Source: Diplonema papillatum (lineage: Eukaryota; Euglenozoa; Diplonemea; Diplonemida; Diplonemidae). Taken from it: 64,000 nucleotides of DNA. Below, in pieces: positions 19,701-30,182 of the stretch; within the stretch, counting starts at the first letter, position 1, and the number at the start of each line of letters is the position of its first letter. The stretch is from positions 124,001 to 188,000 of the forward strand of contig JAPJBO010000021.1 of NCBI GenBank assembly GCA_030068145.1. Direction: 5' to 3'. The notes beneath the pieces were generated by a model. It did not search any database, was not told where the DNA came from, and was given only the letters and a program-made list of their open reading frames with translations. A program made the translations under genes and the position numbers.

Positions 19701-22700
19701 ACGTGGGATGACGAGCACCCCCGATAACACGTGCTACGTGACACACACTCACGCTCCGGATAGTTGGTGGCAAATGGGAGTGAATACCTGTGACAAGCTG
19801 CACAAGGACGTCGCTGTTGTCTGGAACATGATCGTATGCCAGAGCAGAGTATGCAGCTCTTTTCCACAACCACAATGCGAGTATCCAGAAGGATGCGTGG
19901 GGGTCGACGATCCTTCGCCCGCGGCCGACAACTGTCCATACAATCCGTGTGCGTATTCCTGTTCTTCGAATTGCGAGAGTGACGAGACCGAAAAGTGCGT
20001 GGCAGCTTCACGTTCTTCAGGGACGTTGCGGCGATGTAGACGCAACGCTGATGGCGCTCAGGTGTGTGAGAAGCTGCCCTGCCCTCTTCCCAGGTGCCCC
20101 GCGCCTGCACCGGGCTGTGCGAGTGTCCCTGTCGTGGGAAAGTTCAAGAAAATGGAACGACTTGCGCACAACGGCTGCCCCGCGTTCGTTTGCGGACAAG
20201 AGGTGTGCGCTGAAGAATGCTCCCCGGAAATTCAGGCGGTCTGCGCAGCCGAGAAGCCGCGCCAGCGCTGCGTGGTGATTCCGGTAGGTGTCATAAATTA
20301 TGGAAAGTCAGACGGAGACCCTCAAACCCCGCAATTTCTAGCGAACTTTAGCTCTCAAACTTCCACTATACTGTTCCTGTTGAAAGCCGTCTATCAAACC
20401 TGCGTCCCGTATGACTGCCCTGTAGTCGCGTGCACCAACCCCATTCCTGGGTGCCAGTACGACCCCTTCCCGAGTGCTGAGCCGCCGGTCGACATCCACG
20501 GCTGCCTTATCTTTCCGTGTGGCGTCTTGAACTGCACGTCGGAAGCTGGTGGATGCAACGACGAGCAGCAAGCGCATTGCAGCCAGGATTTCCAAGACTG
20601 CATTGTGTCGGCAGGAGGGCTTGGAGCCTGCGTGTCGAAGCCGTGCCGTACTGAAAGACGCGCGTGTTTAGCAAGCCCCGGGTGCTATTACGAGTCGCCG
20701 ACGCCAGTGCAGATGCATGTGATCCCCAGCTGCCCCGCGTCCATGTGTGGTAGAGAGCGGTGCCGCCCCCAACGATTGTGCCAAAGTAAGGTGTGCAAGG
20801 AAGGATGCGTTGTCTTCGCAGCCCGCCCGTACTGCACCGTACAGTGGCTGGACCCGTGTCAAGGCGTTGATTGCACCGACGGTGAGACGTGTGTAAAAAC
20901 GTCGCTAGGCGTGTACTGCAGGAAAGTCGACGCTTGCGATGGTGTGCACTGTCACAGTGGGTTAACTTGCCTCTCAATCCACGAGAAGCCGGTGTGTGTG
21001 GAAGAAGAGGACGTCCCTTGCAATAACGAGTGCACAGAAGATGAGAAATGCGTGTATCACGCGGACACGATGGTGTACACGTGCGATCCGATAGTCGACA
21101 CGCCGTGCCGAGACGCGTGCGCGTGCCTTGGGCAACCTTGCGGGCCGGGCGACGCCTGCGTGGCGAACGCCAGCCTGAGCATGTGCTTTCCGTCTCGCTC
21201 CCTCCCGGGCCTGTCCGCTTCGAACGCCGATCCTTGCGCGCGGGTCGTGTGTCCATCGCCGCAGATGTGCGCGGTTAACAACGGCCGCCCGGAGTGCGTC
21301 CAAATGCGTACTACGTGCGTCTGCCGACCGTCCGAAGTATGCGACGACGACGGCGGGTGCCTGACGAGGAGCGATGCTTGCATATTGGCATGCGGCACCG
21401 TCAACGGATGCGTCTACTCGAAGGGCAGCTTCCTCTGCGTGCGGGAGCCGGACGTGGTCCGCAGCACACATACGTGCGGTGATTTTGTGTGGCCGCCGAA
21501 GATCGGCGTGTGCAGAACCCACGACGACTGCGGACTGGGCGAGGTCTGCCCGGCGCTGGGCGCCGCCGCCGGCGGCGTTTCGGCGTGGTGCTCGTGCGAC
21601 GAGGGCACAGGGCGGCCTGGGTTGTGCAGCGCAGCGCTGATAGCCGGCGTCAAGTACTGCGTGCCGCGGCGGTGGACCTGTGACGAGCCCATCGCCGTTC
21701 CTGCCCGCGACGCCTGGTGCTGCGAAGTGCTCCAAACCAACTGCAAGAGTCCGACTTCCGACCGGCACGCGTACCCCTGCGCCGACGACGCGAGCCACGG
21801 CCCGGCAACGTGGTCGCCCGCGCGGCTGGAGTACTGCAGCGACCTGGGGCGGCCGAACGCGGACCAAATCCTCACCGGGGAAGAGGCGTTCGACTGTTTT
21901 TCGGCCGAGCGGCCCTGGCCGCCGGCGAAGGCGGCGTACTGCTGCGACGCGCACAACGTCAGCTGCCCGGATCTGCCGGGCTGCGACCAGCCGCTGGCCG
22001 ACCCGCCAGACCAAGGCCGCGTAGCGTATTGCTGCGCCCGGTTCGGGTTGCTGTGCCCGCTGCTGGCGAATCCCCCGTGGAGTTGCGCGGATGTGGAAAG
22101 GTGGACGGACCAGTCGCGGCGCCACTGCTGCGCGAGCTTCGGCGTCGGCTGCCCGGGGGGCGACGACGCGGACTTGGTGTCCTCGTGCAACGACGAATCG
22201 GCGGACGTGTTGGAAGCGTGGTCGAGATCGAAGCGGTGGCATTGCTGCGCGACGGCCTCCGCCGGATGCCTGAGGGACGGTGACACCAACCCCGAGGGGC
22301 CCTACGACTGTGGCGGGGTGTTCGCGATCCAGGACGCGACCAGCATGCGACGCGCCTGGTGCTGCCTCCACCGCGGCGTCGGCTGCCTGCGTGACGTCGT
22401 CCTCCGTTGCGAACCGCGTGACCTTGACGACCACCCTAACCCGGCGGTCTGCTGCGCGCGCACGGGGCGCCTGTGCGCCTACGACTGCGGGTACGACGCG
22501 GAATTCATGGACTCCGAGCAGAAGGACTTCTGCTGCAGCGTGAAAGGATGCGACGACTTAAGTTGGTCGCCGCTCTACCCGCCCGCGCAGACACACGATA
22601 AGTTCATGCTCTCTCTCCTCTACCCGTGGAGCCGCGTGCTGGAGAACCGGAAGGATTTCACGCTGACTTTCGTAGCCACGGTGGTAGCTGCACTCGAGCT

Positions 22701-23406
22701 TGGAGGGGCAAGTGGCTTCAATGTATCTGTGGTCAAAATCAGCCCCTTGGACCTCTCGCTCAACGAGGTATCAATGCGGGATCGCATGGTCCCGACAACT
22801 GCTTGGTACAGTGAACTCGAACCCCGCTTCGAACAAGCAACGGTTGCTGCCACCATTTTGAATCCTGACATTGTCGTAGACAGACGCCGTGTCGCCCGAT
22901 CCACCGTGTCGTGGGCTCGAGCTCTTTATCGACCCGACCTTGGACCGCAACATCATCAATCAGCGTTGCCCATGGAGGGTGTCGAGGTCATCTTTATTGT
23001 TGAGTGCGAGACAGACCTGTGCATTGACATCTTGAGCAAAGCTACTGACGATGCGATCCAGGGCACCGGCGTCTGGTCACAGAACCTCGAAGGTTTCACG
23101 ATGGCAGTTGTACCCATCAAGAAGTTAGTTCACGATACAAGGTGGCCGCCGCCCGAGGATCCCCCGGAGGAACCCATCGAATCCATTCCGCCGTGGATCT
23201 TCGCTTTGCTCTCCTGTGGGGGGCTGGTCGTAGGGCTAATCCCGCTGTGTCTCTTTGTCCGCATCTTCAAACGCCGGCCAAGGCAACACCCTGTACTGAA
23301 TGACGATGGTGATGGCGATGGTACCCATTCTTGCACCAGTTCCTACTTCTACCCGCTCTCACGCGTAAGTTTGGACTCCAAGGCGGGAGACTTCGTAGTC
23401 ACGTGA
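16735..23406 (+). CDS. Giant cysteine-rich type I membrane protein (2223 aa)
   Basis: Begins with a clear signal peptide (LRFVFLLLLAATCVPEALG) and ends with one membrane span at about 2153-2176 (ALLSCGGLVVGLIPLCLFV) followed by a basic 47-residue tail, so most of the protein is outside the cell. Residues 30 to about 870 hold five or six degenerate repeats of about 130-150 residues with a core like CELSYNDSLIECTGSMYC followed by a C-x-C-x-x-C-rich half. Residues about 880-1640 hold follistatin/EGF-like C-x-G-V-x-C modules (CQGVDCTDGETC). Residues about 1659-1940 contain eight or nine repeats of the form W/Y-C-C-x6-C (RVAYCCARFGLLC). A Cys-poor, SEA-like domain lies at about 1955-2105. One exon of 6.7 kb. 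I do not recognise a named orthologue; surface adhesin, receptor or cell-covering protein are all possible. Confidence 0.88.
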   Translation: MSCGASRATLRFVFLLLLAATCVPEALGCPGVYSNTTYLAVTFDCGEALEPGDTCVVQPPSTAVCDGDVICSNSGAYRSTVLCRCRPSEFPLGHVNVSCPEIEHGGALECAATPDANYACEAAQARCGSFLNVSVDVPCVAVCPAAKPVRLYLGTELATVYCDETLLAGQNCTVEYDNDTLQCTGSAACVDNQLVSNLRCRCADACPTGTCPATSECAPSYEHSVSFAADEGSCASRPCHCSLCSGVQCADWETCVEFDVPECDPQSTCCKTGECLQNCNGTLRSARYGDGLSFHCANVAPGQACELLYDPGLCDYTGTALCKAGMSIDEDAVQCELSCTFGELTVFNVSGNPFVQVECRGKMALNEECDLIFDAEFVFCKSAPTCGPSNSLLGLDDVTCSCTNRCTPSLCGDPAYCVPVPKKPDLAADNVSAACPLESMFTCECDPCSSKRCLSPARCYNEPTASCTSSTECCKQAVCKAGCPAGGGAFSLWGNGLVWVDCRAATSLNASCELSYNDSLIECTGSMYCGKTGFIDELQCFCARKCRPDLCPHGRECVDRITIPTVGGALSETACPPEELYNCACDPCANTTCPPSQCHVRITDSCLPGPTCCLESLCYDAEPSFPCPDRCDEEDVCPPKEGAMQTCIPNTDVIRASADACSLTDVRTCVLLPGKDLCGDGCGDGEYCVARAEDGCNDTSCATEKCVAKPLNCTGSHIEIRHGGTVYIDCKLATRPGSACQVYLKRDSPTCFGQVFCNGQTGKYENGLTCTCEQDCLDVECESRKLCTRPVLKAGENCDREAYSKCECDFCAQVSCGYGKYCTAKSKESVAPGACEEGECRDVCELMTCHPIDTRGKEVLCIEMSCSRGMCYSVERDDGSLCSSVDGDAGWCTQGQCQLQNSTPSCSCLGEGEHPKAFCSPKTCETSVCEITHRDGAVCTTDAMGTCDAGGCKARSPFTDDCTNSDCPQSQICHDPDHRVNGRRMCLCKRGMTSTPDNTCYVTHTHAPDSWWQMGVNTCDKLHKDVAVVWNMIVCQSRVCSSFPQPQCEYPEGCVGVDDPSPAADNCPYNPCAYSCSSNCESDETEKCVAASRSSGTLRRCRRNADGAQVCEKLPCPLPRCPAPAPGCASVPVVGKFKKMERLAHNGCPAFVCGQEVCAEECSPEIQAVCAAEKPRQRCVVIPVGVINYGKSDGDPQTPQFLANFSSQTSTILFLLKAVYQTCVPYDCPVVACTNPIPGCQYDPFPSAEPPVDIHGCLIFPCGVLNCTSEAGGCNDEQQAHCSQDFQDCIVSAGGLGACVSKPCRTERRACLASPGCYYESPTPVQMHVIPSCPASMCGRERCRPQRLCQSKVCKEGCVVFAARPYCTVQWLDPCQGVDCTDGETCVKTSLGVYCRKVDACDGVHCHSGLTCLSIHEKPVCVEEEDVPCNNECTEDEKCVYHADTMVYTCDPIVDTPCRDACACLGQPCGPGDACVANASLSMCFPSRSLPGLSASNADPCARVVCPSPQMCAVNNGRPECVQMRTTCVCRPSEVCDDDGGCLTRSDACILACGTVNGCVYSKGSFLCVREPDVVRSTHTCGDFVWPPKIGVCRTHDDCGLGEVCPALGAAAGGVSAWCSCDEGTGRPGLCSAALIAGVKYCVPRRWTCDEPIAVPARDAWCCEVLQTNCKSPTSDRHAYPCADDASHGPATWSPARLEYCSDLGRPNADQILTGEEAFDCFSAERPWPPAKAAYCCDAHNVSCPDLPGCDQPLADPPDQGRVAYCCARFGLLCPLLANPPWSCADVERWTDQSRRHCCASFGVGCPGGDDADLVSSCNDESADVLEAWSRSKRWHCCATASAGCLRDGDTNPEGPYDCGGVFAIQDATSMRRAWCCLHRGVGCLRDVVLRCEPRDLDDHPNPAVCCARTGRLCAYDCGYDAEFMDSEQKDFCCSVKGCDDLSWSPLYPPAQTHDKFMLSLLYPWSRVLENRKDFTLTFVATVVAALELGGASGFNVSVVKISPLDLSLNEVSMRDRMVPTTAWYSELEPRFEQATVAATILNPDIVVDRRRVARSTVSWARALYRPDLGPQHHQSALPMEGVEVIFIVECETDLCIDILSKATDDAIQGTGVWSQNLEGFTMAVVPIKKLVHDTRWPPPEDPPEEPIESIPPWIFALLSCGGLVVGLIPLCLFVRIFKRRPRQHPVLNDDGDGDGTHSCTSSYFYPLSRVSLDSKAGDFVVT

Positions 23407-23467
23407 ACACGGCGCTTTCGACTCGGGCGGGCGAGGCACCGGCGACAAACACTTCGAGGTTTCGGGT

Positions 23468-23737
23468 GTGCTAGTACTGAAGCTACCATCCGAATGCTGG
23501 ACGCTCATGCGAGCAAGTGCGAGGCGGTACGGGTCGATCATGCCACCAGGATCTATGGTCAGTCTGATGCTCCGACTACACCGCCCGGTGGCCCTTCCCG
23601 ACCGGAGGTGACGGTTGCCACGCGTCGCTGTCGGGAATGTGCTCAACAACGGCGAGCCAACGTTCGAGCCAGTCGTCGTTAAAGGCAACCACACTGTAGT
23701 TGTGTCAATCGAACCAGCCCACCTCGTTGTGTCGTAG
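23468..23737 (+). pseudogene. Possible decayed coding remnant
   Basis: One frame reads VLVLKLPSECWTLMR through an in-frame TGA near 23609 and continues with NGEPTFEPVVVKGNHTVVVS to a TAG. The second half looks protein-like. There is no family match and no start; chance is a real alternative. Confidence 0.2.
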
Positions 23738-25529
23738 TCAGTACCAAAACTCGTTTTTCTCTCGAGCACGGTGCGAGGCACGCATCTTCCCTGTTGCATG
23801 TCATCTATCTAGCCCGATTCTTCAAACGTCACAAACAGGCAGTCTGGGTCGGCAGAGTGCTAACCGTTAGCTCTTCTGTCGACAAGCCCTCCCGGTTCCA
23901 CGGAAGACCACAAGCTGCTCACCTGCCAACCTTCACCCAAGACACAATTTTCCTGTTTTCACATTTCTGGCTGCACCATCTGCGCACTTAACCATGGTTA
24001 AGAAGACGAACCAAAACATAGACTCAAATATAGCTCAAAGCATCTGCAGAATAACACGAAAAACCTCCAAGCAAAACCCCGTTTTCACATTTTTTTCGCT
24101 GCTGAGAACACGAATTTCAAAATGAGAGCATCAATCAGAGTGACAGAATCACGATCCCGTGGATGAGTGGTCGGCTTCTACCAGCACATAATGCCACGTC
24201 TTGCGCTGTTGCTCCTGGGCCCCCAAACCTGTGGGAAAGTGGTGTTCACAAAAGAAACACTTCGAAGCCCCCGATCAAGTTATGAGCTAGTTCAGGCTGC
24301 CAGAGCGAGACGCCGTCGTCTTGGACACAAAATCGCACCCGCTTAATTTTCCGCTGCTCGCTGTGGGGGCTGGCGCCAGCCCGGAGAGTGAGGTTTAAAA
24401 ATAGGAACTCCTGAACAGCCATCCTGGGCTCACCTTACAAACAAGAGCGGCAGCCCACAGAACCGCGAGTCCCGCAATCGATCGGCGAATTCGTATCCAA
24501 TTTAACCAGCGGGCTGCAATGTGTGGCAGTCTGAGAGATTCAATTTTCAAGCTGTGCTCAACTGCTGGCGGGCATCCCCCGGTGAACCCAGCCCGCTAAT
24601 GCGTTCGACGACCTGATGAGTCTCATGCTTCTGCAGTTCCATTGACTACCGCGTCTGGCCGCGGTCTTCATCGTACCCGGAGCCAAGACATCCACCGATA
24701 ATGTGCAATTGATGTCACCCTCGAATCAACCGTAGTTGAGCCGAGAGGAACAGTTGTGTTGCCTTTCCGATTGCTCGGCATTTTTCGATTCCCTTCATAA
24801 AGTTGTGGCTAAGGAAAGCTGGCCTACCGAATTTGTTTTGCGGAAAAATCAGGCACTGTGGCCCGTTTGTAGAAATTGTACCTTGTCGTTAGCGACCCGT
24901 GTAAAGCTACGATGATCCGAACACTCTAACCCCACAAGGGAGCAGCTGCCGTTTTCCCATCATTGGAAAAGTAAAGCGATATAGCGACAACAAGGTAGTG
25001 GTATTTGAGCCCCCCCACCTATTCTACAATTCTCGTGTCACCTCTTCGCTCGCTGAGGCGAGGATATCCCCACGAGCCAGTCGGGCTTCGTCTGTGACAT
25101 CTTTCTTAGCCTTTGGCATCCCCCACCCCTGTGAGTAGCTCCCTCGGACGCAATGTCAGGTGTTGCGGCAGCAAAGCAATCCTCTTACCCGGAGAAGTCG
25201 TTTTCTTGCACTCGGTTTTCCAGATTGCCACTTGAGCCCTACGGGCTTTCGTGGTAACCTGGAAGACCCCGGAAGCAAGGTAACGAACGATCAGCGCCAG
25301 ATGATGCACGCCCCTGACACATCACCCGACATCTTCCGGGGTGGATAGCGGCGAACTTGGCCCTTCTTTGCCACCCATCGGCAAACCTCTCGCATCTCTA
25401 GAATTGAAGTCGGACACCTGGTGGACCACTTGCCAGACTCCGCAATCGAGCCAAAATGTCGCGGCTGTTTCTGCACTGGAAACTCGAAACGGGGAGCCAG
25501 TCGTTGGGGGATTGGAAGAGGATATCTGC
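23738..25529. other. Intergenic, nothing recognised
   Basis: No open frame longer than about 70 codons, no tandem array and no member of the repeat families listed here was recognised in this 1.8-kb stretch. Confidence 0.45.
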
Positions 25530-25665
25530 TAAACACCGCACCAGTCCCGTCTGCGCCGTGTTTCGGTCCTTTAAGCCAGGACACATGAGGCGGACCATCA
25601 TCAGCGCGGAACCTGAGTGTCTGCAGACAGGACAGCAGTGTGAGTCTGTTGTCAGGCGGCTGTTC
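25530..25665 (+). mobile_element. Repeat family R165, copy 2
   Basis: Matches from CACCAGTCCCGTCTGCGCC through CTGCAGACAGGACAGCAG, then extends to GTTGTCAGGCGGCTGTTCGG. The extension also appears in the copy at 53775-53962, so the family's far end lies at that GC-rich word. Confidence 0.7.
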
Positions 25666-26512
25666 GGCAAGAAAACGACTTTTCTCTCGGTGAATACGTA
25701 GCTATTTCTCCTTTTTAGACCATTTCCGCACGTTCCGCGTGTTGGCACCATCTTTTGGCCGTTGCTGAAGCCATTTCTGGCTTTCAAAAAGGTTGACGGC
25801 TGGTTGCAGTCACGCAGCCTACCGGCCGCTTAAAATTACGGCGACATTACTATCATTGATCTGTCGTTTTTAAGCCTTTCCGACGACGAGCCCCCATTCA
25901 GGCTTGCCGTCGAAAACCCGGTCAAGGTTGTGGTCAGCTATGTAGGAGGAACTGGACGTACCAAACGGGCGAGTCTAGCTTTTTGGGCGGCTGAGCTCTG
26001 TCAGAGTGCCTATGCTCACGAACGCGAACCGAAAACAATGAACAGTCAATTTTGTGAATCGAAACGCGCCCACGCCTCGAACATTCCTTCGGAAACGAAG
26101 AAGCACACATACGGTCAACCCAAACAACTTCGTAGGTTTCCTCTGCCAAATGGAAACAACCGCCTCCCGGGGTGCTCTGTCAGGAGGAATGGACGCGTGT
26201 GTTCATGCAGAGGAGGAGTGGCCGAAAACAGCGCGTGAAGAAAACGCCGCACTGCTGTGGTAGGCTCCTGCACCGCATTGCCTGCCGCTGCGTTTCACGG
26301 TGTTTCATCACGGTCCATCCAGGAGGGATGGACGCCACCAGTATGCTGGTCGCTATGTTCAGTGCGACAAAGCGGACTGAGAACTGCAAACCCGCCTTCG
26401 CCACATTGTACCGCACCGTTTGCCGAGGGAGCATCGCCCTTCTTCCAGTTCGAGGGATCCAGGTGGTCGCAGAAACCCCGAAACCTCGGAGCCGGGGGGA
26501 AGAATTGGATAC

Positions 26513-26603
26513 TTGAGCCGGTCCATCCCCTCTTGATAGACCGTGATAGACCGAAGCACCGGGCAATTCGATGCAGCTCAAGAGATAGGGACGGACCGGC
26601 TCA
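26513..26603. mobile_element. Hairpin MITE family H, copy 1 (91 bp)
   Basis: Terminal inverted repeats TGAGCCGGTCCATCCC and its near-complement GGGACGGACCGGCTCA (15 of 16) flank an interior that is also partly self-complementary (GGCAATTCGATGCAGCTC). A 99-bp relative is at 35258-35356. Confidence 0.65.
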
Positions 26604-27155
26604 ATACTGGAAGAAAATTGGAAAAGGAAATTGAAGAGAAATGTAAGCTAACACCCACTGGTGAAAGAAATTCAAAACAAAAAAAACGAAGAAGAAAAAA
26701 ACCCGACTTCTCAACCCAAGAAACAGCTCAAGAAGAGAATACAGAAAACCTTTGACGATAGAATGAATCGTGGGTGCGTGGTAGAACAGCGTCCAAACAA
26801 AAGACAAGTCGCTGAAGTGTGTGGGCCTTTAAACCGTGGGTGATGCCTCTCACGCTGCTCCTTTCGAGGTTCCTGGCTCATGCCAAAGCGCCGCCGCCCG
26901 GGTTGGGGGGTTCCGGCGCGGACCAGTGCCAGGGAAGCTGTTCGAAGGGGTCACCAAGACAAGTCGCTGCAGTGTGCTGCCATCGTCGTTTGAGTTCGTC
27001 CCGGGCACCAGAAGATGGTGTTAGTTCTCTCTCCAACGAGGTCTTCGTGGGTGGCTCCAATAAGGACCTCGTTTGGGATAATACCGCCCATCATGGTGTT
27101 ACGGGTGCGATATTCTCGATTTCTTTCTTTAGCCATACTTCAACCTTCTTTTGTA

Positions 27156-27365
27156 TACGCACCTGCTTTGTAGGAAATACTTGAGGAGGCTGCCAGCTGC
27201 AAAAGATCGAAGGAGGTAAATGTGCTGTAGCCCACACGAAACACAGGTGAGTCTGGGTTCAGTGGCGGGCGTTAGCGTTCAGCAAAAAAGGCCCACTTTG
27301 TAGTTTTTTTCTCCCCCTCAAGCCTCCTTCGAAGTGAGCAGAAGCCAGCCCCTCGAGTATTTTTT
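27156..27365 (+). mobile_element. Interspersed repeat family R200, copy 1
   Basis: Begins GCACCTGCTTTGTAGGAAAT, passes through GGAGGTAAATGTGCTGTAGC and GGCGTTAGCGTTCAGC, and ends with CCCCTCGAGTATTTT. Other copies are at 34965-35165, 39309-39510 and 40213-40445, with fragments at 33955-34010, 39600-39660 and 58373-58393. It is non-coding. Confidence 0.75.
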
Positions 27366-27710
27366 AGTCGTACGCTGGTACCAGGGGTACTAGCTCTGAC
27401 CTAGCTCCGCGAGACAAAAACCGGTGACCTGGTCTGCCAAATCCAATCTACCGGTAAATTCAGAGCGATTTTCTTCTTGGTGTCGGTCGCAACACTTACA
27501 AACTTGGCTAGCCGTAGTTAACTACTTAAAGTGTATACTCATACTACCCGCCTCACAGCCTCAATGGTCAACCGCAGTTTACCGGTATACGTTTCATTGT
27601 GAAGATGCAAAGCCTGCTGGCAAAAATCTTCGACTTTGCCAGCGGCTTGGAGTTGACTAGACGGGTGCAGTGCGTTGCTCAGTGTAGTCGAAGGCCTGAC
27701 AAGCACACTA

Positions 27711-27957
27711 AGGGAACGTGTCAGTTAGACTTTGGCGACAATGTTCGGCATGGGGAATGGGGGGTCTCGGGCCTTATTTCTTATGGTTTGCCGTGCCGCC
27801 ATATGTCCGCCACCGGGAGAAAAAATGGGGAGGGGGGCGTCGGGCCTCAGTAGCCTATAGGACAAAGCCATGGTTTGCCATGCCGTTATCTGTGGAGGGG
27901 GGCGGGTTCTCCGCTATGCCGGCAACTGTCCGCCAAAGTCTAACTGACACGTTCCCT
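27711..27957. mobile_element. MITE with about 40-bp terminal inverted repeats
   Basis: The left end AGGGAACGTGTCAGTTAGAC is the reverse complement of the right end GTCTAACTGACACGTTCCCT, and the match continues inward for about 40 bp with a few changes. The interior of about 165 bp is G-rich and non-coding. One end of a related element, GGGAACGTGTCAGTCAGAC, is at 35766-35810. No clear target-site duplication was identified. Confidence 0.75.
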
Positions 27958-29335
27958 AATGCAACAAATTTACGACAGGTAGCACATCGGGTGCTCGTCC
28001 GGATCTCGGCGGTTCGTGGTAGAAGGCGTACATCCCTATTTTACCTGTGTTTTTGGGGACGTTTCCTATTATTAAAGTAAGTCGCAAGAAATCATTCCTT
28101 TAATGACAACGACGTGGTGTGCGCACAGTACGGGAAGGGGGTGGGGCGGTTAGGTCAACGGGCAGGAACTGAATCTCCAGAACGCAGAACAAGAAGACAG
28201 AACGCAGTGTTTCCGTTTTTACCCAGTGTCCTCTTTTGTCCTCCATTCAAGCCAAAACCGCGTGTTATTCCTTTCCCCCCGCGTTTTTTTGTGTCTAACA
28301 AATGCAATTTGTCAAGAACAAAAACAGATCGATGGCAGCGTACTATCCTCACTCCCGTTAGATGAACAAAACAGGTTTGAAGGAAGTGCGCACAACAAAG
28401 GAAGCGCCAGATCCGTTTTTTTGTACGAACAACGCTTTGTAAACACGAAAGAGAACGCTGGCAGCGTGTTCGGGAGAAAATTAGAATATTCACTCCCTAT
28501 CAATCACTAGCAGACCGTTTGCAAACTACCGCGTTGCGCGGAGTTTGACGACGGGGAGTTTCCGCTCTATCACGGGTCAGGGGGTGCTTTCATTGGCACC
28601 ACCCGAAAAATCTCCATGCAGGCGGAGAACGGTGCCGAACCGCACATTAACAGACTACAGCGCGAAGATGGCTTGGCAGGAGAACTGAAGACTCCGCTAC
28701 GGCGAGTCTTCAGTTCAGCATCGGTCGTTTTTGGCAGAGGTCACCGGTGATTTCAGTCTGGCAATCTGGATTTTGGATCCAGATTGGGGTGTTTTCGACA
28801 AGATCAGGACCACAGGTGCTGCACAGGGAGCTTGTGACCCGCCGAGCGACCGAGGCCTAAGAGCTGCTGAGATAGGCCTGCGGAGCATGGTGCTTCAGCT
28901 GCCGTCTTCATTTTTGATGAAGTGGTCCGCTGTCAAGACTGTGGTCGTAGCTTAGCGCTCAGGTAGACATATCTCGAGCACCACACCAGTATTTGCCAAT
29001 CGCCGGAGGTATGGGAGAGCTATCAGCAACCTTTGCTGTTCGCTGGCAGCCCTCCGGAAACTCCCAGCCAGGCGGAAGTGCGAGCCTATGCGAGCGGGTC
29101 TGCCACTAAGAGCCCGGCGGAAAGGCAGCGGAGTGAGCATCCTGGCTCAAGCAGGAGTTAAAGCCTCCAATGCAGTAAAGCTTTCAATCCCAGCCCCCAG
29201 CCCACTAGCCACATGCAGCAAGCTGAACCACAAACAAACGTCGAAAGACTGACCCATCTGCGCGTCCCACGAGATCGTCAGAAACACAAAAAAGACAGCC
29301 CGCCAACGATGGCGAAGTGTTGCTCCCCGAACCGC
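27958..29335. other. Intergenic with one strong hairpin
   Basis: No gene seen. At 28682-28716 a 13-bp perfect stem (GAACTGAAGACTC / GAGTCTTCAGTTC) closes a 9-base loop. The rest shows no repeat or domain that I recognise. Confidence 0.45.
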
Positions 29336-30180
29336 CTCACCTTGTTATCAGAGAACGAGCCTGAGAGAAGGTATTCACCGCAACCCGCTTTCGAAGTCTA
29401 GAGGTTTGGTACATTTGAAAGTGTGTCCGAGTCTAAGGTAAGGTTTGGTCAGTTCGACGAACTCAAATTTAGCTCTATAGCGAGCTAACCCCGCTTTTCT
29501 GGGGAAGGCCAAAGGGCCGTTTTTCACAACATAAGTCGAAAAAGCTCATGGTGTCTTGTCTTTTCGCGTGTAGCAGGCTTTCCCTGGTACCTAATAACAA
29601 GCTGCTTGCGAAAAAAAGGGAAACACCCAAAAAAGAGAACGCCCCGCAAATATTTGGACAAAAGGGGGGGGGGGGGAGAAGGCATCGGTTCCATCGGTAA
29701 GTTGCGGCGAACGAGACGACGTTCACCGGGGTAGCGTACAGGCGGGTCTAGCTCTCATCATCGGGTGGGCTCACCTTGTTATCAGAGAACTATCCTGAGA
29801 TCAGGTATTCACCGCAACCGCTTTCCAAGTCTAGAGGTTTGGTACATTTAAAGTGTGTCCGAGTCTAAAGGTTTGGTCAATTTGACGAACTCAAATTTAG
29901 CTCTCCAGCGAGCTAACCCCGCTTTTCTGGGGAAGGCCAAAGGGCCGTTTTTCACAACATAACCCATGCTGTCTTGTCTTTTTGCGTGTAGCAAGCTTTC
30001 CCTGGTACCTAATAAATAAGCTGCGTGCAAAACAGAAGCTTAAAGAGAACGCCTTGCAAATCTCAGGACAAAAGGGGGGGAGCGGGAGAAGGCATCGGTT
30101 CCATCGGTAAGTTGCGGCGAACGAAACGACGTTCACCGGGGTAGCGTACAGGCGGGTCTAGCTCTCATCATCGGGTGGGC
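29336..30180. repeat. Tandem duplication of the SEC63 5' flank
   Basis: Copy 1 (29336-29769) and copy 2 (29770-30180) are the same sequence, from CACCTTGTTATCAGAGAAC to CTCATCATCGGGTGGGC, with small indels. Copy 2 ends three bases before the SEC63 ATG. Part of the unit (GTAGCAGGCTTTCCCTGGTA) also occurs at 49183-49202. The gene therefore has two copies of its presumed promoter/leader region. Confidence 0.85.
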
Positions 30181-30182
30181 AA

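Noticed and set aside
20974..22434. 486-codon open frame on the minus strand
   Set aside because: It lies wholly antisense to the cysteine-rich gene; its Arg/Ala/Val-rich composition is what the complement of Cys/Gly-rich GC-biased codons gives.
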